In this document: one piece after another, positions 1 to 7,057 of the stretch | Layout of the letters: each line of letters opens with the position of its first letter | Position numbering within the stretch: position 1 is the stretch's first letter | Assembly (NCBI GenBank): GCA_019752915.1 | Contig: JAIELO010000325.1 | Span: forward strand, 1-7,057 | Direction of reading: 5' to 3' | DNA length: 7,057 nucleotides | DNA from: Burkholderiaceae bacterium | GTDB taxonomy: Bacteria > Pseudomonadota > Gammaproteobacteria > Burkholderiales > Burkholderiaceae_D | Program-made: the position numbers and the translations under genes | Notes under the pieces: generated by a model | Databases searched by the model: none | Seen by the model: only the letters and a program-made list of their open reading frames with translations | Told to the model about the DNA's origin: nothing

Positions 1-909
1 CACGGCATGCTGGCGGTCGACGACCTGCACACGATCTACTGGGAAGAGGTCGGTAATCCCGACGGCATTCCCGTGATTTTTCTGCACGGCGGCCCCGGCG
101 CCGGCCTGTCGCCGCTGCACCGGCGCTTTTTCGATCCGCAGCAATACCGCGTGATCCTGTTCGATCAGCGCGGCGCCGGTAAGTCGCTGCCGCTCGGTGA
201 ATGCCGCAACAATACGACCCAGCTACTGATCGAGGATATCGAAACCCTGCGGCGCCAGTTCGGCATCGAACAGTGGCTAGTCTTCGGCGGTTCGTGGGGC
301 TCGACGCTGGCGCTGGCCTACGGTGAGGCCCATCCGGAACGCTGTCTGGGCTTTGTGCTACGGGGGATTTTCCTGTGCACCCAGACCGAGGTGGACTGGT
401 TCCTGCACGGTGCGCGCTGGTTCCATCCCGAGATCCATGAGGAATTCATTGCGCACATCCCCGAGGCCGAGCGTGGCCAGTTGCTGCAAGCCTATCTGCA
501 GCGCATCATGGATCCCGATCCGGCCGTCCACCTGCCTGCGGTACGGGCCTGGAGCCGTTTCGAAGGGCGTCGCGTATTTCTGCTGCCCCAGCCGGACGAA
601 GCCGGATCGGACGCGCTCGATCTGGGCGTGGGCCGGCTGGAAGCCCATTACATGGCCCATCTGGGGTTTTTCGGCGAAGATCAGCTGTTACGCCAGATCG
701 AGCGCATCGCCCATTTGCCGGCAGTAATCGTGCAGGGGCGCTACGACGTGATCTGCCCGCCGGTGACGGCATGGCAATTGCATCAGGCCTGGCCCGGCTC
801 ACGCCTGACCATGGTGGCCGATGCCGGTCACGGCGCCATGGAAGACGGAATTGCGCAGGCGCTGGTGCAAGCCACCGAGCAATTCAAGCGACTGCGCCGT
901 TTCGAGTAA
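1..909 (+). CDS. pip: Proline iminopeptidase (prolyl aminopeptidase), 5' end outside window
   Basis: This cytoplasmic serine peptidase (family S33, alpha/beta-hydrolase fold) removes N-terminal proline from peptides. The frame is open from base 1. The first in-window ATG (base 7) aligns with an internal Met of the family, so roughly 10-15 N-terminal residues are probably missing. Numbering from that Met, I see the oxyanion-hole motif HGGPG (27-31), DQRG (53-56) and the nucleophile elbow GGSWGS with Ser96. The catalytic Asp247 lies in GRYDVICPP and His275 in AGHG. The substrate-pocket Glu of the RLExHY motif is present (Glu212). The family's AWSxWEG motif reads AWSRFEG here, and the usual Ser after the catalytic His is Gly. 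Both are mild changes that leave the triad intact. The gene ends with TAA at 907-909, and the next gene starts 115 bases later. Confidence 0.95.
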   Translation, partial: HGMLAVDDLHTIYWEEVGNPDGIPVIFLHGGPGAGLSPLHRRFFDPQQYRVILFDQRGAGKSLPLGECRNNTTQLLIEDIETLRRQFGIEQWLVFGGSWGSTLALAYGEAHPERCLGFVLRGIFLCTQTEVDWFLHGARWFHPEIHEEFIAHIPEAERGQLLQAYLQRIMDPDPAVHLPAVRAWSRFEGRRVFLLPQPDEAGSDALDLGVGRLEAHYMAHLGFFGEDQLLRQIERIAHLPAVIVQGRYDVICPPVTAWQLHQAWPGSRLTMVADAGHGAMEDGIAQALVQATEQFKRLRRFE

Positions 910-921
910 GCTAGCGTGGCA

Positions 922-988
922 GCGCCGCCGGAACAAGGACGGCGCCCGCTCACGTCCCGATCCTGAGCTGCCCGCCATGGGCGCGGGC
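922..988. other. Two small GC-rich inverted repeats after pip
   Basis: The gap between pip and the DUF2721 gene holds two short hairpins. GCGCCG (922-927) pairs with CGGCGC (940-945) across 12 bases. GCCCGC (970-975) pairs with GCGGGC (983-988) across 7 bases. Neither is followed by a T-run, so I cannot call a rho-independent terminator for pip. They may slow or stabilise the pip transcript end. Confidence 0.3.
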
Positions 989-997
989 TGTTACACT
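968..997 (+). promoter_or_regulatory. Weak candidate promoter for the DUF2721 operon
   Basis: TACACT (992-997) resembles a -10 box (4 of 6 to TATAAT). It lies 27 bases before the ATG at 1025, a plausible leader length. The best -35 position, CTGCCC at 968-973 with an 18-base spacer, matches TTGACA at only 3 of 6 positions. It also overlaps the second hairpin of this gap. This is a tentative call. Confidence 0.25.
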
Positions 998-1024
998 AGC
1001 GTTCATTCACGATTTTTTGCTCCC

Positions 1025-1468
1025 ATGAATATACAAGTCGGCGACGTTGGCCACATTATCCAGCTGGCAATTGCACCGGTATTCCTGCTGACCGGGGTGT
1101 GCACCAACCTGATGGTGCTGACGAATCGGCTGGCGCGGATTATCGACCGCTCGCGCGTGCTGGAAGACCGGCTCGATGTCGGTTACAGCGACACCTATCT
1201 GAACGAGCTCGATGTGCTCTACCAGCGCTCGCACCTGATCAATTCCTCGATCACCCTGTCGACCGCCTGCGGGCTGCTGATCTGTCTGGTGATTGCCATG
1301 CTGTTCCTGGGCGACATCACCAATATCGCGCTCGATAAATACGTTGCCGGCATGTTCGTGGTGGCCATGCTGGCCCTGATCGGTAGCTTCTGCTACCTGC
1401 TGCGCGAGATTTTCATCGCTTCGGCGGCCATGCGTTCGCACCGTCATGTGCGCCGGCCGCTCAAATAA
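1025..1468 (+). CDS. DUF2721-family inner-membrane protein of unknown function
   Basis: The product is 147 residues, close to the usual size of this family, whose function is not established. It has three hydrophobic segments: about residues 10-32, 72-95 and 104-126. The conserved core follows the first segment: a Pro-containing helix (IAPVFLLTG), then LTNRLARIIDRSRVLE (about 32-47), the stretch most typical of DUF2721. A charged, Tyr-rich loop (48-70) separates the first and second segments. The tail is basic (RSHRHVRRPLK), which would favour a cytoplasmic C-terminus. The same frame is open back to 821, but the upstream part overlaps pip and does not look like the family, so I chose the ATG at 1025. 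No clear Shine-Dalgarno precedes it. The unrecognised gene at 1491 starts 22 bases after this stop, suggesting one transcript. Confidence 0.8.
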   Translation: MNIQVGDVGHIIQLAIAPVFLLTGVCTNLMVLTNRLARIIDRSRVLEDRLDVGYSDTYLNELDVLYQRSHLINSSITLSTACGLLICLVIAMLFLGDITNIALDKYVAGMFVVAMLALIGSFCYLLREIFIASAAMRSHRHVRRPLK

Positions 1469-1490
1469 CCTGACCAGAATAGAGTTCTTT

Positions 1491-1943
1491 ATGCACGACT
1501 ACCAACGTCCTCCTACCCTGTACCGCTACGGCATCCGTGAAGATCTGGAACTGGCGCTGAGCCAGGGCCAGTTCATCCTGCGCCCGGCCGCCAGCTGCCT
1601 GACCCTGAGTTTTTCGCAGGTATGGGAACCCAAGCTGTTTGAACTGTTTGCCGCCGATGCCTGTCTGGTGATCCACAACACGGAAGAATTCGGCGAGCGT
1701 CTGCACCGCGCCGTGCAGCGTGCGTTGCCGAGCTGGGCCGGCATTGATGGCGCCGTCGAATACGGCGTGCGCGCTGCGCTGGGCGCCGCCTTCAGCAAGA
1801 CCGCCGCCGAAGCGCAGGAACGGGAATGGCAGTTTGCCTGGCGTGCCATGCAGGCCAATCTGAGTCTGAATCCGCTGGTGGTGAAGGTCGGTAATCTGGA
1901 AAACTACGCCGAACTGCGGAGTCGCGATACCTATCTGGCCTAA
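1491..1943 (+). CDS. Hypothetical protein, 150 aa, second gene of the DUF2721 operon
   Basis: I do not recognise this protein. It looks soluble: there is no signal peptide and no membrane segment. The N-terminus has LYRYG followed by an acidic-hydrophobic helix (IREDLELALSQG) and a strand (QFILRPA). The middle reads LTLSFSQVWEPKLFELF, then ACLVIHNTEEFGERLHRAV. The C-terminal third has a charged helix with EREWQF (about residues 114-119). The order of an early LYxYG, a strand around LSFS and a late ExEWQF is loosely reminiscent of DUF2971-type proteins, but this is a weak impression. I chose the ATG at 1491 over the in-frame ATG at 1446 because 1446 lies inside the DUF2721 gene, while AGAG at 1481-1484 gives a reasonable Shine-Dalgarno 6 bases before 1491. 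Confidence 0.75.
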   Translation: MHDYQRPPTLYRYGIREDLELALSQGQFILRPAASCLTLSFSQVWEPKLFELFAADACLVIHNTEEFGERLHRAVQRALPSWAGIDGAVEYGVRAALGAAFSKTAAEAQEREWQFAWRAMQANLSLNPLVVKVGNLENYAELRSRDTYLA

Positions 1944-1959
1944 GCAGCCCCGGGATTGC

Positions 1960-1996
1960 GGCGCAAGCGCGCGCTAGTCGTCACGCGCTTGTCGCC
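1960..1996. terminator. Long hairpin between convergent genes, no T-run
   Basis: Bases 1960-1971 pair with 1984-1996 to give a 12-bp stem with one bulged base (1992) and a 12-base loop. The core is CAAGCGCG (1964-1971) against CGCGCTTG (1984-1991). It sits between the + strand stop at 1943 and the - strand stop at 2009, the usual place for a bidirectional terminator. It lacks a T-tract on either side, so termination is inferred from position and stem strength only. Confidence 0.45.
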
Positions 1997-2009
1997 ACGC
2001 GCTTGCCGC
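1982..2009. repeat. 14-bp tandem duplication between convergent genes
   Basis: Bases 1982-1995 and 1996-2009 are adjacent 14-base copies differing at one position (CACGCGCTTGTCGC and CACGCGCTTGCCGC). The second copy ends on the first base of the TAG-complement stop of the SRPBCC gene. Each copy contains CGCGCTTG, which can pair with CAAGCGCG at 1964-1971, so two alternative hairpins are possible. Confidence 0.8.
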
Positions 2010-2632
2010 TAGCGGCCTTCCTCGCGCCGGTCGATGCGCGCCAGCACGGCGGCCATCATGCGTTCGATATCGCCGCGCACCATCTTTGCCCCGAGTATGC
2101 CGGGCACATAGAAGTTCGGCATCATGCGGCCACTGTAGACCACCCGGGTGCCACCCGTTTCCGGCACGGGAATCAGTTCCCAGTGCGATTCATAGTGCTT
2201 CATATCGCCCGAGACCAGCGCAATGTCGATCGACGACATGGGCTGCTCGGTGGCGCGCACCACCAGATGGATGGCACGGGTCATGAACAGGAAGCGGGCC
2301 ACCCCGAACTGTTCGATGGTCACTTCATTGCCACTGCGGGACAGCACCTTGCACGATTCCATATCCGGCACAAAGTCGGCCATGCGTTCGTAATTGGTGA
2401 GGATTTTCCAGACTTTCGGCAGGGGTGCGGCCACCGTGCCGGTGGCGTCGACTTCATACATCTTCTGTCCGTCGATCTCGATGCGGTTGACGGCGACTTC
2501 CAGTTTGGGCAGTTCCGGGCGTTGCCCTTGAACTTGTACCTGTACGGGTACTGGTACCTGCGCCTGCGCCTGCGCCTGCACCAGTGGTGTGTAGCTTACG
2601 GCAAACAACAGAGACAGAAGAAATCGCATCAT
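2009..2632 (-). CDS. Exported SRPBCC/START-like (polyketide cyclase/Coq10-type) protein
   Basis: The product is 207 residues. The first 20 look like a signal peptide (MMR, hydrophobic FLLSLLFAVSYTPL, likely cut after VQA), so it probably acts in the periplasm. A low-complexity linker of alternating Gln/Pro and Ala/Val (residues 18-37) follows. From about residue 43 to 202 the pattern fits the SRPBCC hydrophobic-pocket fold: a first strand (YEVDATGTV), then LPKVWKILTNYERMADFVPDM, alternating strands, TRVVYSGRM (about 162-170) and a long C-terminal helix (GAKMVRGDIERMMAAVLARI). Family members bind lipids or other hydrophobic ligands; the ligand here cannot be read from sequence. The ATG pair at 2627-2632 starts the gene. 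The first ATG is used here, though either is possible, and no good Shine-Dalgarno is visible. It is transcribed divergently from fadH. Confidence 0.8.
   Translation of the reverse strand: MMRFLLSLLFAVSYTPLVQAQAQAQVPVPVQVQVQGQRPELPKLEVAVNRIEIDGQKMYEVDATGTVAAPLPKVWKILTNYERMADFVPDMESCKVLSRSGNEVTIEQFGVARFLFMTRAIHLVVRATEQPMSSIDIALVSGDMKHYESHWELIPVPETGGTRVVYSGRMMPNFYVPGILGAKMVRGDIERMMAAVLARIDRREEGR
2527..2580. repeat. Hexanucleotide repeat tract encoding an alternating Q/P-A/V linker
   Basis: Nine consecutive 6-base units read on the + strand as variants of CCTGCG/CCTGTA. Three are perfect CCTGCG copies (2557-2574), flanked by degenerate copies (for example CTTGAA, CTTGTA, CCTGTA, CTGGTA). On the coding (-) strand this gives CAGGCG and CAGGTA units encoding residues 18-35 of the SRPBCC protein. 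Gain or loss of a unit would keep the frame and change linker length by two residues. Confidence 0.85.
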
Positions 2633-2658
2633 CGTGCCAGCGTAAGGGAAAGGGGTGC

Positions 2659-2688
2659 AGAATACAAGCGTGTCCGCCTACGGTGCAA
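2659..2688 (-). promoter_or_regulatory. Candidate promoter for the SRPBCC gene
   Basis: Read on the - strand, TTGCAC (2683-2688) and TATTCT (2659-2664) are separated by 18 bases. They match the sigma-70 consensus at 3 of 6 and 4 of 6 positions. The predicted start of transcription would fall about 20 bases before the ATG. The call rests on position and weak matches. Confidence 0.35.
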
Positions 2689-2720
2689 GCAATTCCGCTG
2701 TGCCGGCGGGACTTTAGAAG

Positions 2721-2740
2721 CCCCGATCTAGAGATTTGGG
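2721..2740. promoter_or_regulatory. Imperfect inverted repeat in the divergent intergenic region
   Basis: CCCCGATC (2721-2728) and GATTTGGG (2733-2740) form an imperfect 8-base inverted repeat around TAGA. There is one mismatch and one G-T pair. It lies about 70 bases before fadH and about 90 before the divergent SRPBCC gene, where an operator for a dimeric regulator could sit. I do not recognise it as a known FadR- or PsrA-type site. Confidence 0.2.
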
Positions 2741-2772
2741 TTTTAATGCCGTCAGCGCTCGTCTGCTATTAA

Positions 2773-4880
<2,108 letters not shown>

Positions 4881-4887
4881 AGGGTGT

Positions 4888-6621
4888 TCAGTGAGGGTCG
4901 CCGTGCTGCGGCCCTTTTTCATGCGCGGCGAACTGCGCCAGCACATGCGCGCTCATGCCTTTGGCCAGTTCCTGCTCGCCCATGAACACCTGCCCCACGC
5001 GTTCGCTGCGTAGCAGCTCCGCTTCGCTGTCGCTATGGGTGCGTACCACCGTTTTGATGTGCGGATTGAGGGTGCGCGAGGTGGCGATCATGGCGCGTGC
5101 TTCGAAGGTGTCCGGGGTGGCGATGACTAGCATGGCGGCATGCGCTACGTGGGCCTGAATCAGCACCGTCGTTTCACCGCCATTGCCGGCCACTGCGTGG
5201 ATGCCGCGCTGGCGCAGCGTGTCCACCAGCTCGCGGTTCTGCTCCGCCACCACCAGCGCAATGCCTTGCGCGCGCAAGGCGTCGGCGATACGCCGGCCCA
5301 CCCGCCCATAACCGACCAGCACCACGTGGCCGGACAGATGTTCCTGTGGCACCGACATTGGCAGCATGGCCAGCGGATCGGCGGCGCGTTCGAAGCTGGC
5401 CGCCAGCTTGCTGTTGCGGCCTAACAGACGCTCGAGCGGCGCGATGCTGTGGAACAGCAGGGGATTGATGGCGATCGAGAGGATCGCACCGGCCAGGATC
5501 AGACTCTGGCCTTCGACCGGCATCAGTCCTAGGGACACCCCCAGCGCGGCCAGAATGAAGGAGAACTCGCCGATCTGCGCCAGACTGGCCGAAATCAGCA
5601 GGGCATTTTTGACCGGATAGCGCAGCAGCAGTACCAGCAGGAAGGCCACCACCGATTTGCCGAACACGATAATGAGTACCACCGCCAGTAATTTGAGCGG
5701 TTGCTGCAGCACGATGGCCGGGTCGAACAGCATGCCCACCGAAACGAAGAACAGTACGGCAAACGCATCGCGCAATGGCAGCGATTCCTGCGCGGCGCGA
5801 TGGGCCAGTGCCGATTCGCGCAGCACCATGCCGGCAAAGAAGGCGCCCAGCGCGAACGATACGCCGAACAGGTGGGTGGAGCCATAGGCGATGCCGACGG
5901 CTGCTGCGATCACGCACAGCGTGAACAGTTCGCGCGAACCGGTACGCGCTACCTGCCAGAGTATCCACGGGAACAGCTTGCGGCCCACCACCAGCATCAG
6001 CACCACGAAGCCGCCGACCTGCGCCAGTGTGAGGGCCAGCGTGCGCCACAGGCTGGCATCACTGCCATGCTGTGCGGCCTCGGGTGGCGTACCGCCGAGC
6101 GGCACGGCCAGCGCCGGCAGCAGCACCAGTACCAGCACCGTCACCAGATCTTCCACCACCAGCCAGCCTACTGCGATGCGGCCATTCAGGCTGTCGAGAA
6201 TGGCGCGTTCCTCCAGCGCCCGCAGCAGCACCACGGTGCTGGCCACCGATAAGGCTAACCCGAATACCAGCCCGCCGCCGGGACTCCAGCCCCAGTACAG
6301 CGCCAGTCCCATGCCCAGTGCGGTGGCGAAGCCGATCTGCAGAATGGCGCCCGGCAGGGCGATTTTGCGCACCGCCCACAGATCATCGAGGGAAAAATGC
6401 AGGCCCACGCCGAACATCATCAGCATCACGCCGATTTCGGCCAGTTGACCCGCCATGACGCTATCGGCCACGAAACCCGGCGTAGCCGGGCCGATCAGAA
6501 TGCCGGCCGCCAGATAGCCGACCAGTGCCGGCAGTTTCAGGCGCAGAGCCAGATAGCCGAACAGTAGTCCGCAGCCCAGTGCGGCGGCGATGGTGGTAAT
6601 CAGGCTGAGGTTGTGGGGCAT
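4888..6621 (-). CDS. ybaL: YbaL-type monovalent cation:proton antiporter (CPA2/KefB family)
   Basis: This inner-membrane CPA2 antiporter is expected to exchange K+ (or another monovalent cation) for H+. It has 577 residues, near the length of E. coli YbaL. The membrane domain (about 1-400) has a dozen or so hydrophobic segments and family motifs: VGYLAAGILIGPATPGFVAD (34-53), MFGVGLHFSL (69-78), ASTVVLLRALEER (127-139), WLVVEDL with the acidic ED pair (157-158), GSRELFTL (228-235) and FALGAFFAGMVLRES (256-270). PLRDAFAVLFFVSVGMLFD (282-300) follows. The cytosolic C-terminus begins a TrkA-N/RCK nucleotide-binding domain at HVVLVGYGRVGRR (432-444), with GYGRVG at 437-442 and acidic Glu460 at the end of the second strand. 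The start is supported by AGGAGA on the - strand (6631-6636), 9 bases before the ATG. Confidence 0.93.
   Translation of the reverse strand: MPHNLSLITTIAAALGCGLLFGYLALRLKLPALVGYLAAGILIGPATPGFVADSVMAGQLAEIGVMLMMFGVGLHFSLDDLWAVRKIALPGAILQIGFATALGMGLALYWGWSPGGGLVFGLALSVASTVVLLRALEERAILDSLNGRIAVGWLVVEDLVTVLVLVLLPALAVPLGGTPPEAAQHGSDASLWRTLALTLAQVGGFVVLMLVVGRKLFPWILWQVARTGSRELFTLCVIAAAVGIAYGSTHLFGVSFALGAFFAGMVLRESALAHRAAQESLPLRDAFAVLFFVSVGMLFDPAIVLQQPLKLLAVVLIIVFGKSVVAFLLVLLLRYPVKNALLISASLAQIGEFSFILAALGVSLGLMPVEGQSLILAGAILSIAINPLLFHSIAPLERLLGRNSKLAASFERAADPLAMLPMSVPQEHLSGHVVLVGYGRVGRRIADALRAQGIALVVAEQNRELVDTLRQRGIHAVAGNGGETTVLIQAHVAHAAMLVIATPDTFEARAMIATSRTLNPHIKTVVRTHSDSEAELLRSERVGQVFMGEQELAKGMSAHVLAQFAAHEKGPQHGDPH
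4895..4919 (+). terminator. Rho-independent terminator for fadH, inside the antiporter gene
   Basis: GGGTCGC (4895-4901) pairs with GCGGCCC (4908-4914) to give a 7-bp stem with one G-U pair and a 6-base loop. Five Ts follow directly (4915-4919). The orientation fits transcription from fadH, whose stop is 45 bases upstream. The whole element lies within the last codons of the convergent antiporter gene. Confidence 0.7.
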
Positions 6622-6658
6622 GCGCCGGGGTCTCCTGTGAGTGTGCGGGAGCCTCAGC

Positions 6659-6705
6659 CTAGCATAGCTGCGACTAGCGTGCCGGTCAGCGCAGTACTAT
6701 GCTAG
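6659..6705. repeat. Long inverted repeat around the antiporter promoter
   Basis: CTAGCATAG (6659-6667) is a perfect inverted match to CTATGCTAG (6697-6705). Directly inside, CTGCG (6668-6672) pairs with CGCAG (6690-6694). Together they make a 14-bp stem interrupted by two unpaired bases (6695-6696), with a 17-base centre. No T-run follows on the - strand, so it is not a standard terminator for the FabH-like gene. It encloses the likely -35 box and overlaps the -10 box of the antiporter promoter. Confidence 0.85.
6661..6689 (-). promoter_or_regulatory. Candidate sigma-70 promoter for ybaL
   Basis: On the - strand, CTGACC (6684-6689) and TATGCT (6661-6666) are spaced by 17 bases. Each matches its consensus at 4 of 6 positions. 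Transcription would begin near 6653, giving a leader of about 30 bases that includes the Shine-Dalgarno at 6631-6636. Confidence 0.5.
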
Positions 6706-6724
6706 CTTGGATGGTGCGCTGCGC

Positions 6725-7057
6725 TTACAGGCGACGTACCACTACGCAACCGATCGAGTAACCGGCGCCGAACGAGCAGATCACGCCGAGCTGGCCGGGC
6801 TGCATATCGTCCGAGTGTTTGTGGAAGGCGATCACCGAACCGGCCGACGAGGTGTTGGCGTAGGTGTCCAGAATCACCGGTGCTTCGCCCGGCTCGGCGT
6901 CGCGACCCAGCACCATGCGGCTGATCAGCAGGTTCATGTTCAGGTTGGCCTGATGCAGCCAGAAGCGCTGTACTTGCGGCACTTCCAGACCGGCGCTGGC
7001 GATGGTGCTCTTGATCATGTCAGCGGCCATCGGGCAGACGTCCTTGAACACTTTGCG
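6725..7057 (-). CDS. Beta-ketoacyl-ACP synthase III (FabH-like), C-terminal part only
   Basis: This thiolase-fold condensing enzyme would join an acyl-CoA to malonyl-ACP. Only the last 110 residues are in the window. The frame is still open at the right edge, so the apparent GTG start at 7051 is internal, and the catalytic Cys lies outside. Two of the three catalytic residues are visible. His35 of the fragment is in FWLHQAN, equivalent to E. coli FabH His244. Asn68 is in YANTSSAG, equivalent to Asn274. The C-terminal glycine motif reads SFGAGYSIG. The position of E. coli FabH Arg249 (HQANLR), implicated in ACP docking, is Asn here (HQANLN). The overall style matches a second FabH type common in beta- and gammaproteobacteria rather than the housekeeping fabH. 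It lies 103 bases upstream of ybaL on the same strand. Confidence 0.88.
   Translation of the reverse strand, partial: RKVFKDVCPMAADMIKSTIASAGLEVPQVQRFWLHQANLNMNLLISRMVLGRDAEPGEAPVILDTYANTSSAGSVIAFHKHSDDMQPGQLGVICSFGAGYSIGCVVVRRL

Noticed and set aside
821..1024. N-terminal extension of the DUF2721 protein from the in-frame ATG at 821
   Set aside because: It overlaps the end of pip, reads as Arg/Pro-rich non-family sequence, and would put a long tail before a first membrane segment that normally lies near the N-terminus.
1446..1490. Earlier start at 1446 for the 150-residue protein
   Set aside because: It lies inside the DUF2721 gene; the ATG at 1491 has an AGAG at suitable spacing.
2003..2731. 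A 242-codon + strand frame across the SRPBCC gene
   Set aside because: It is antisense to a gene with a clear signal peptide and SRPBCC-like fold, and its translation has no coherent hydrophobic pattern.
2736..2772. Sigma-70 promoter for fadH using TTGGGT and TATTAA
   Set aside because: The two boxes are 25 bases apart, too far for a normal spacer, and no alternative pair in the region is better. A promoter must be nearby, but I cannot place it.
5701..6252. A 183-codon + strand frame (and others) antisense to ybaL
   Set aside because: The products are low-complexity His/Gln/Arg-rich sequences with no domain and no Shine-Dalgarno, fully inside a confidently identified gene.
7049..7051. GTG as the true start of the FabH-like gene
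   Set aside because: The frame continues open to the window edge, and a FabH-type enzyme needs about 200 more N-terminal residues, including the catalytic Cys.

Overview
The window is GC-rich and densely coded, and looks like ordinary chromosomal DNA of a betaproteobacterium, possibly of the Neisseriales. That placement is an inference from protein resemblance and base composition, with no rRNA or marker gene to confirm it. I see no transposase, integrase, phage gene, tRNA, rRNA or CRISPR array. Seven protein genes are present. The first and last run off the window edges.

Layout. A 5'-truncated proline iminopeptidase gene (1-909, +) is followed by a 115-base gap. Next come two small + strand genes that look like an operon: a DUF2721-type membrane protein (1025-1468) and, 22 bases later, an unrecognised 150-residue protein (1491-1943). 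These converge on a - strand gene for an exported SRPBCC-fold protein (2009-2632). That gene shares a 178-base divergent intergenic region with fadH (2811-4850, +), encoding 2,4-dienoyl-CoA reductase. fadH converges on a YbaL-type cation:proton antiporter (4888-6621, -), with only 37 bases between stop codons. Upstream of the antiporter, on the same strand, is the C-terminal part of a beta-ketoacyl-ACP synthase III (FabH-like) gene (6725-7057, -), which continues beyond the window.

How the genes fit together. No single pathway covers the window. FadH (beta-oxidation of unsaturated fatty acids) and the FabH-like enzyme (condensation at the start of fatty-acid synthesis) both act on acyl thioesters. 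They are separated by the antiporter and lie on opposite strands, so any link is only suggestive. The rest are housekeeping-type functions: peptide breakdown, envelope proteins and ion exchange.

The most noteworthy material is in and around the gaps between genes. It comprises a 9-bp triplicated leader before fadH, which has no visible Shine-Dalgarno; a hexamer repeat just after the SRPBCC signal peptide; and a long inverted repeat enclosing the likely antiporter promoter. There are also clustered hairpins at both convergent gene ends, including a fadH terminator that lies inside the antiporter coding sequence. CTAG tetramers are strikingly concentrated between genes. I found no convincing evidence of a previously undescribed multi-gene system.
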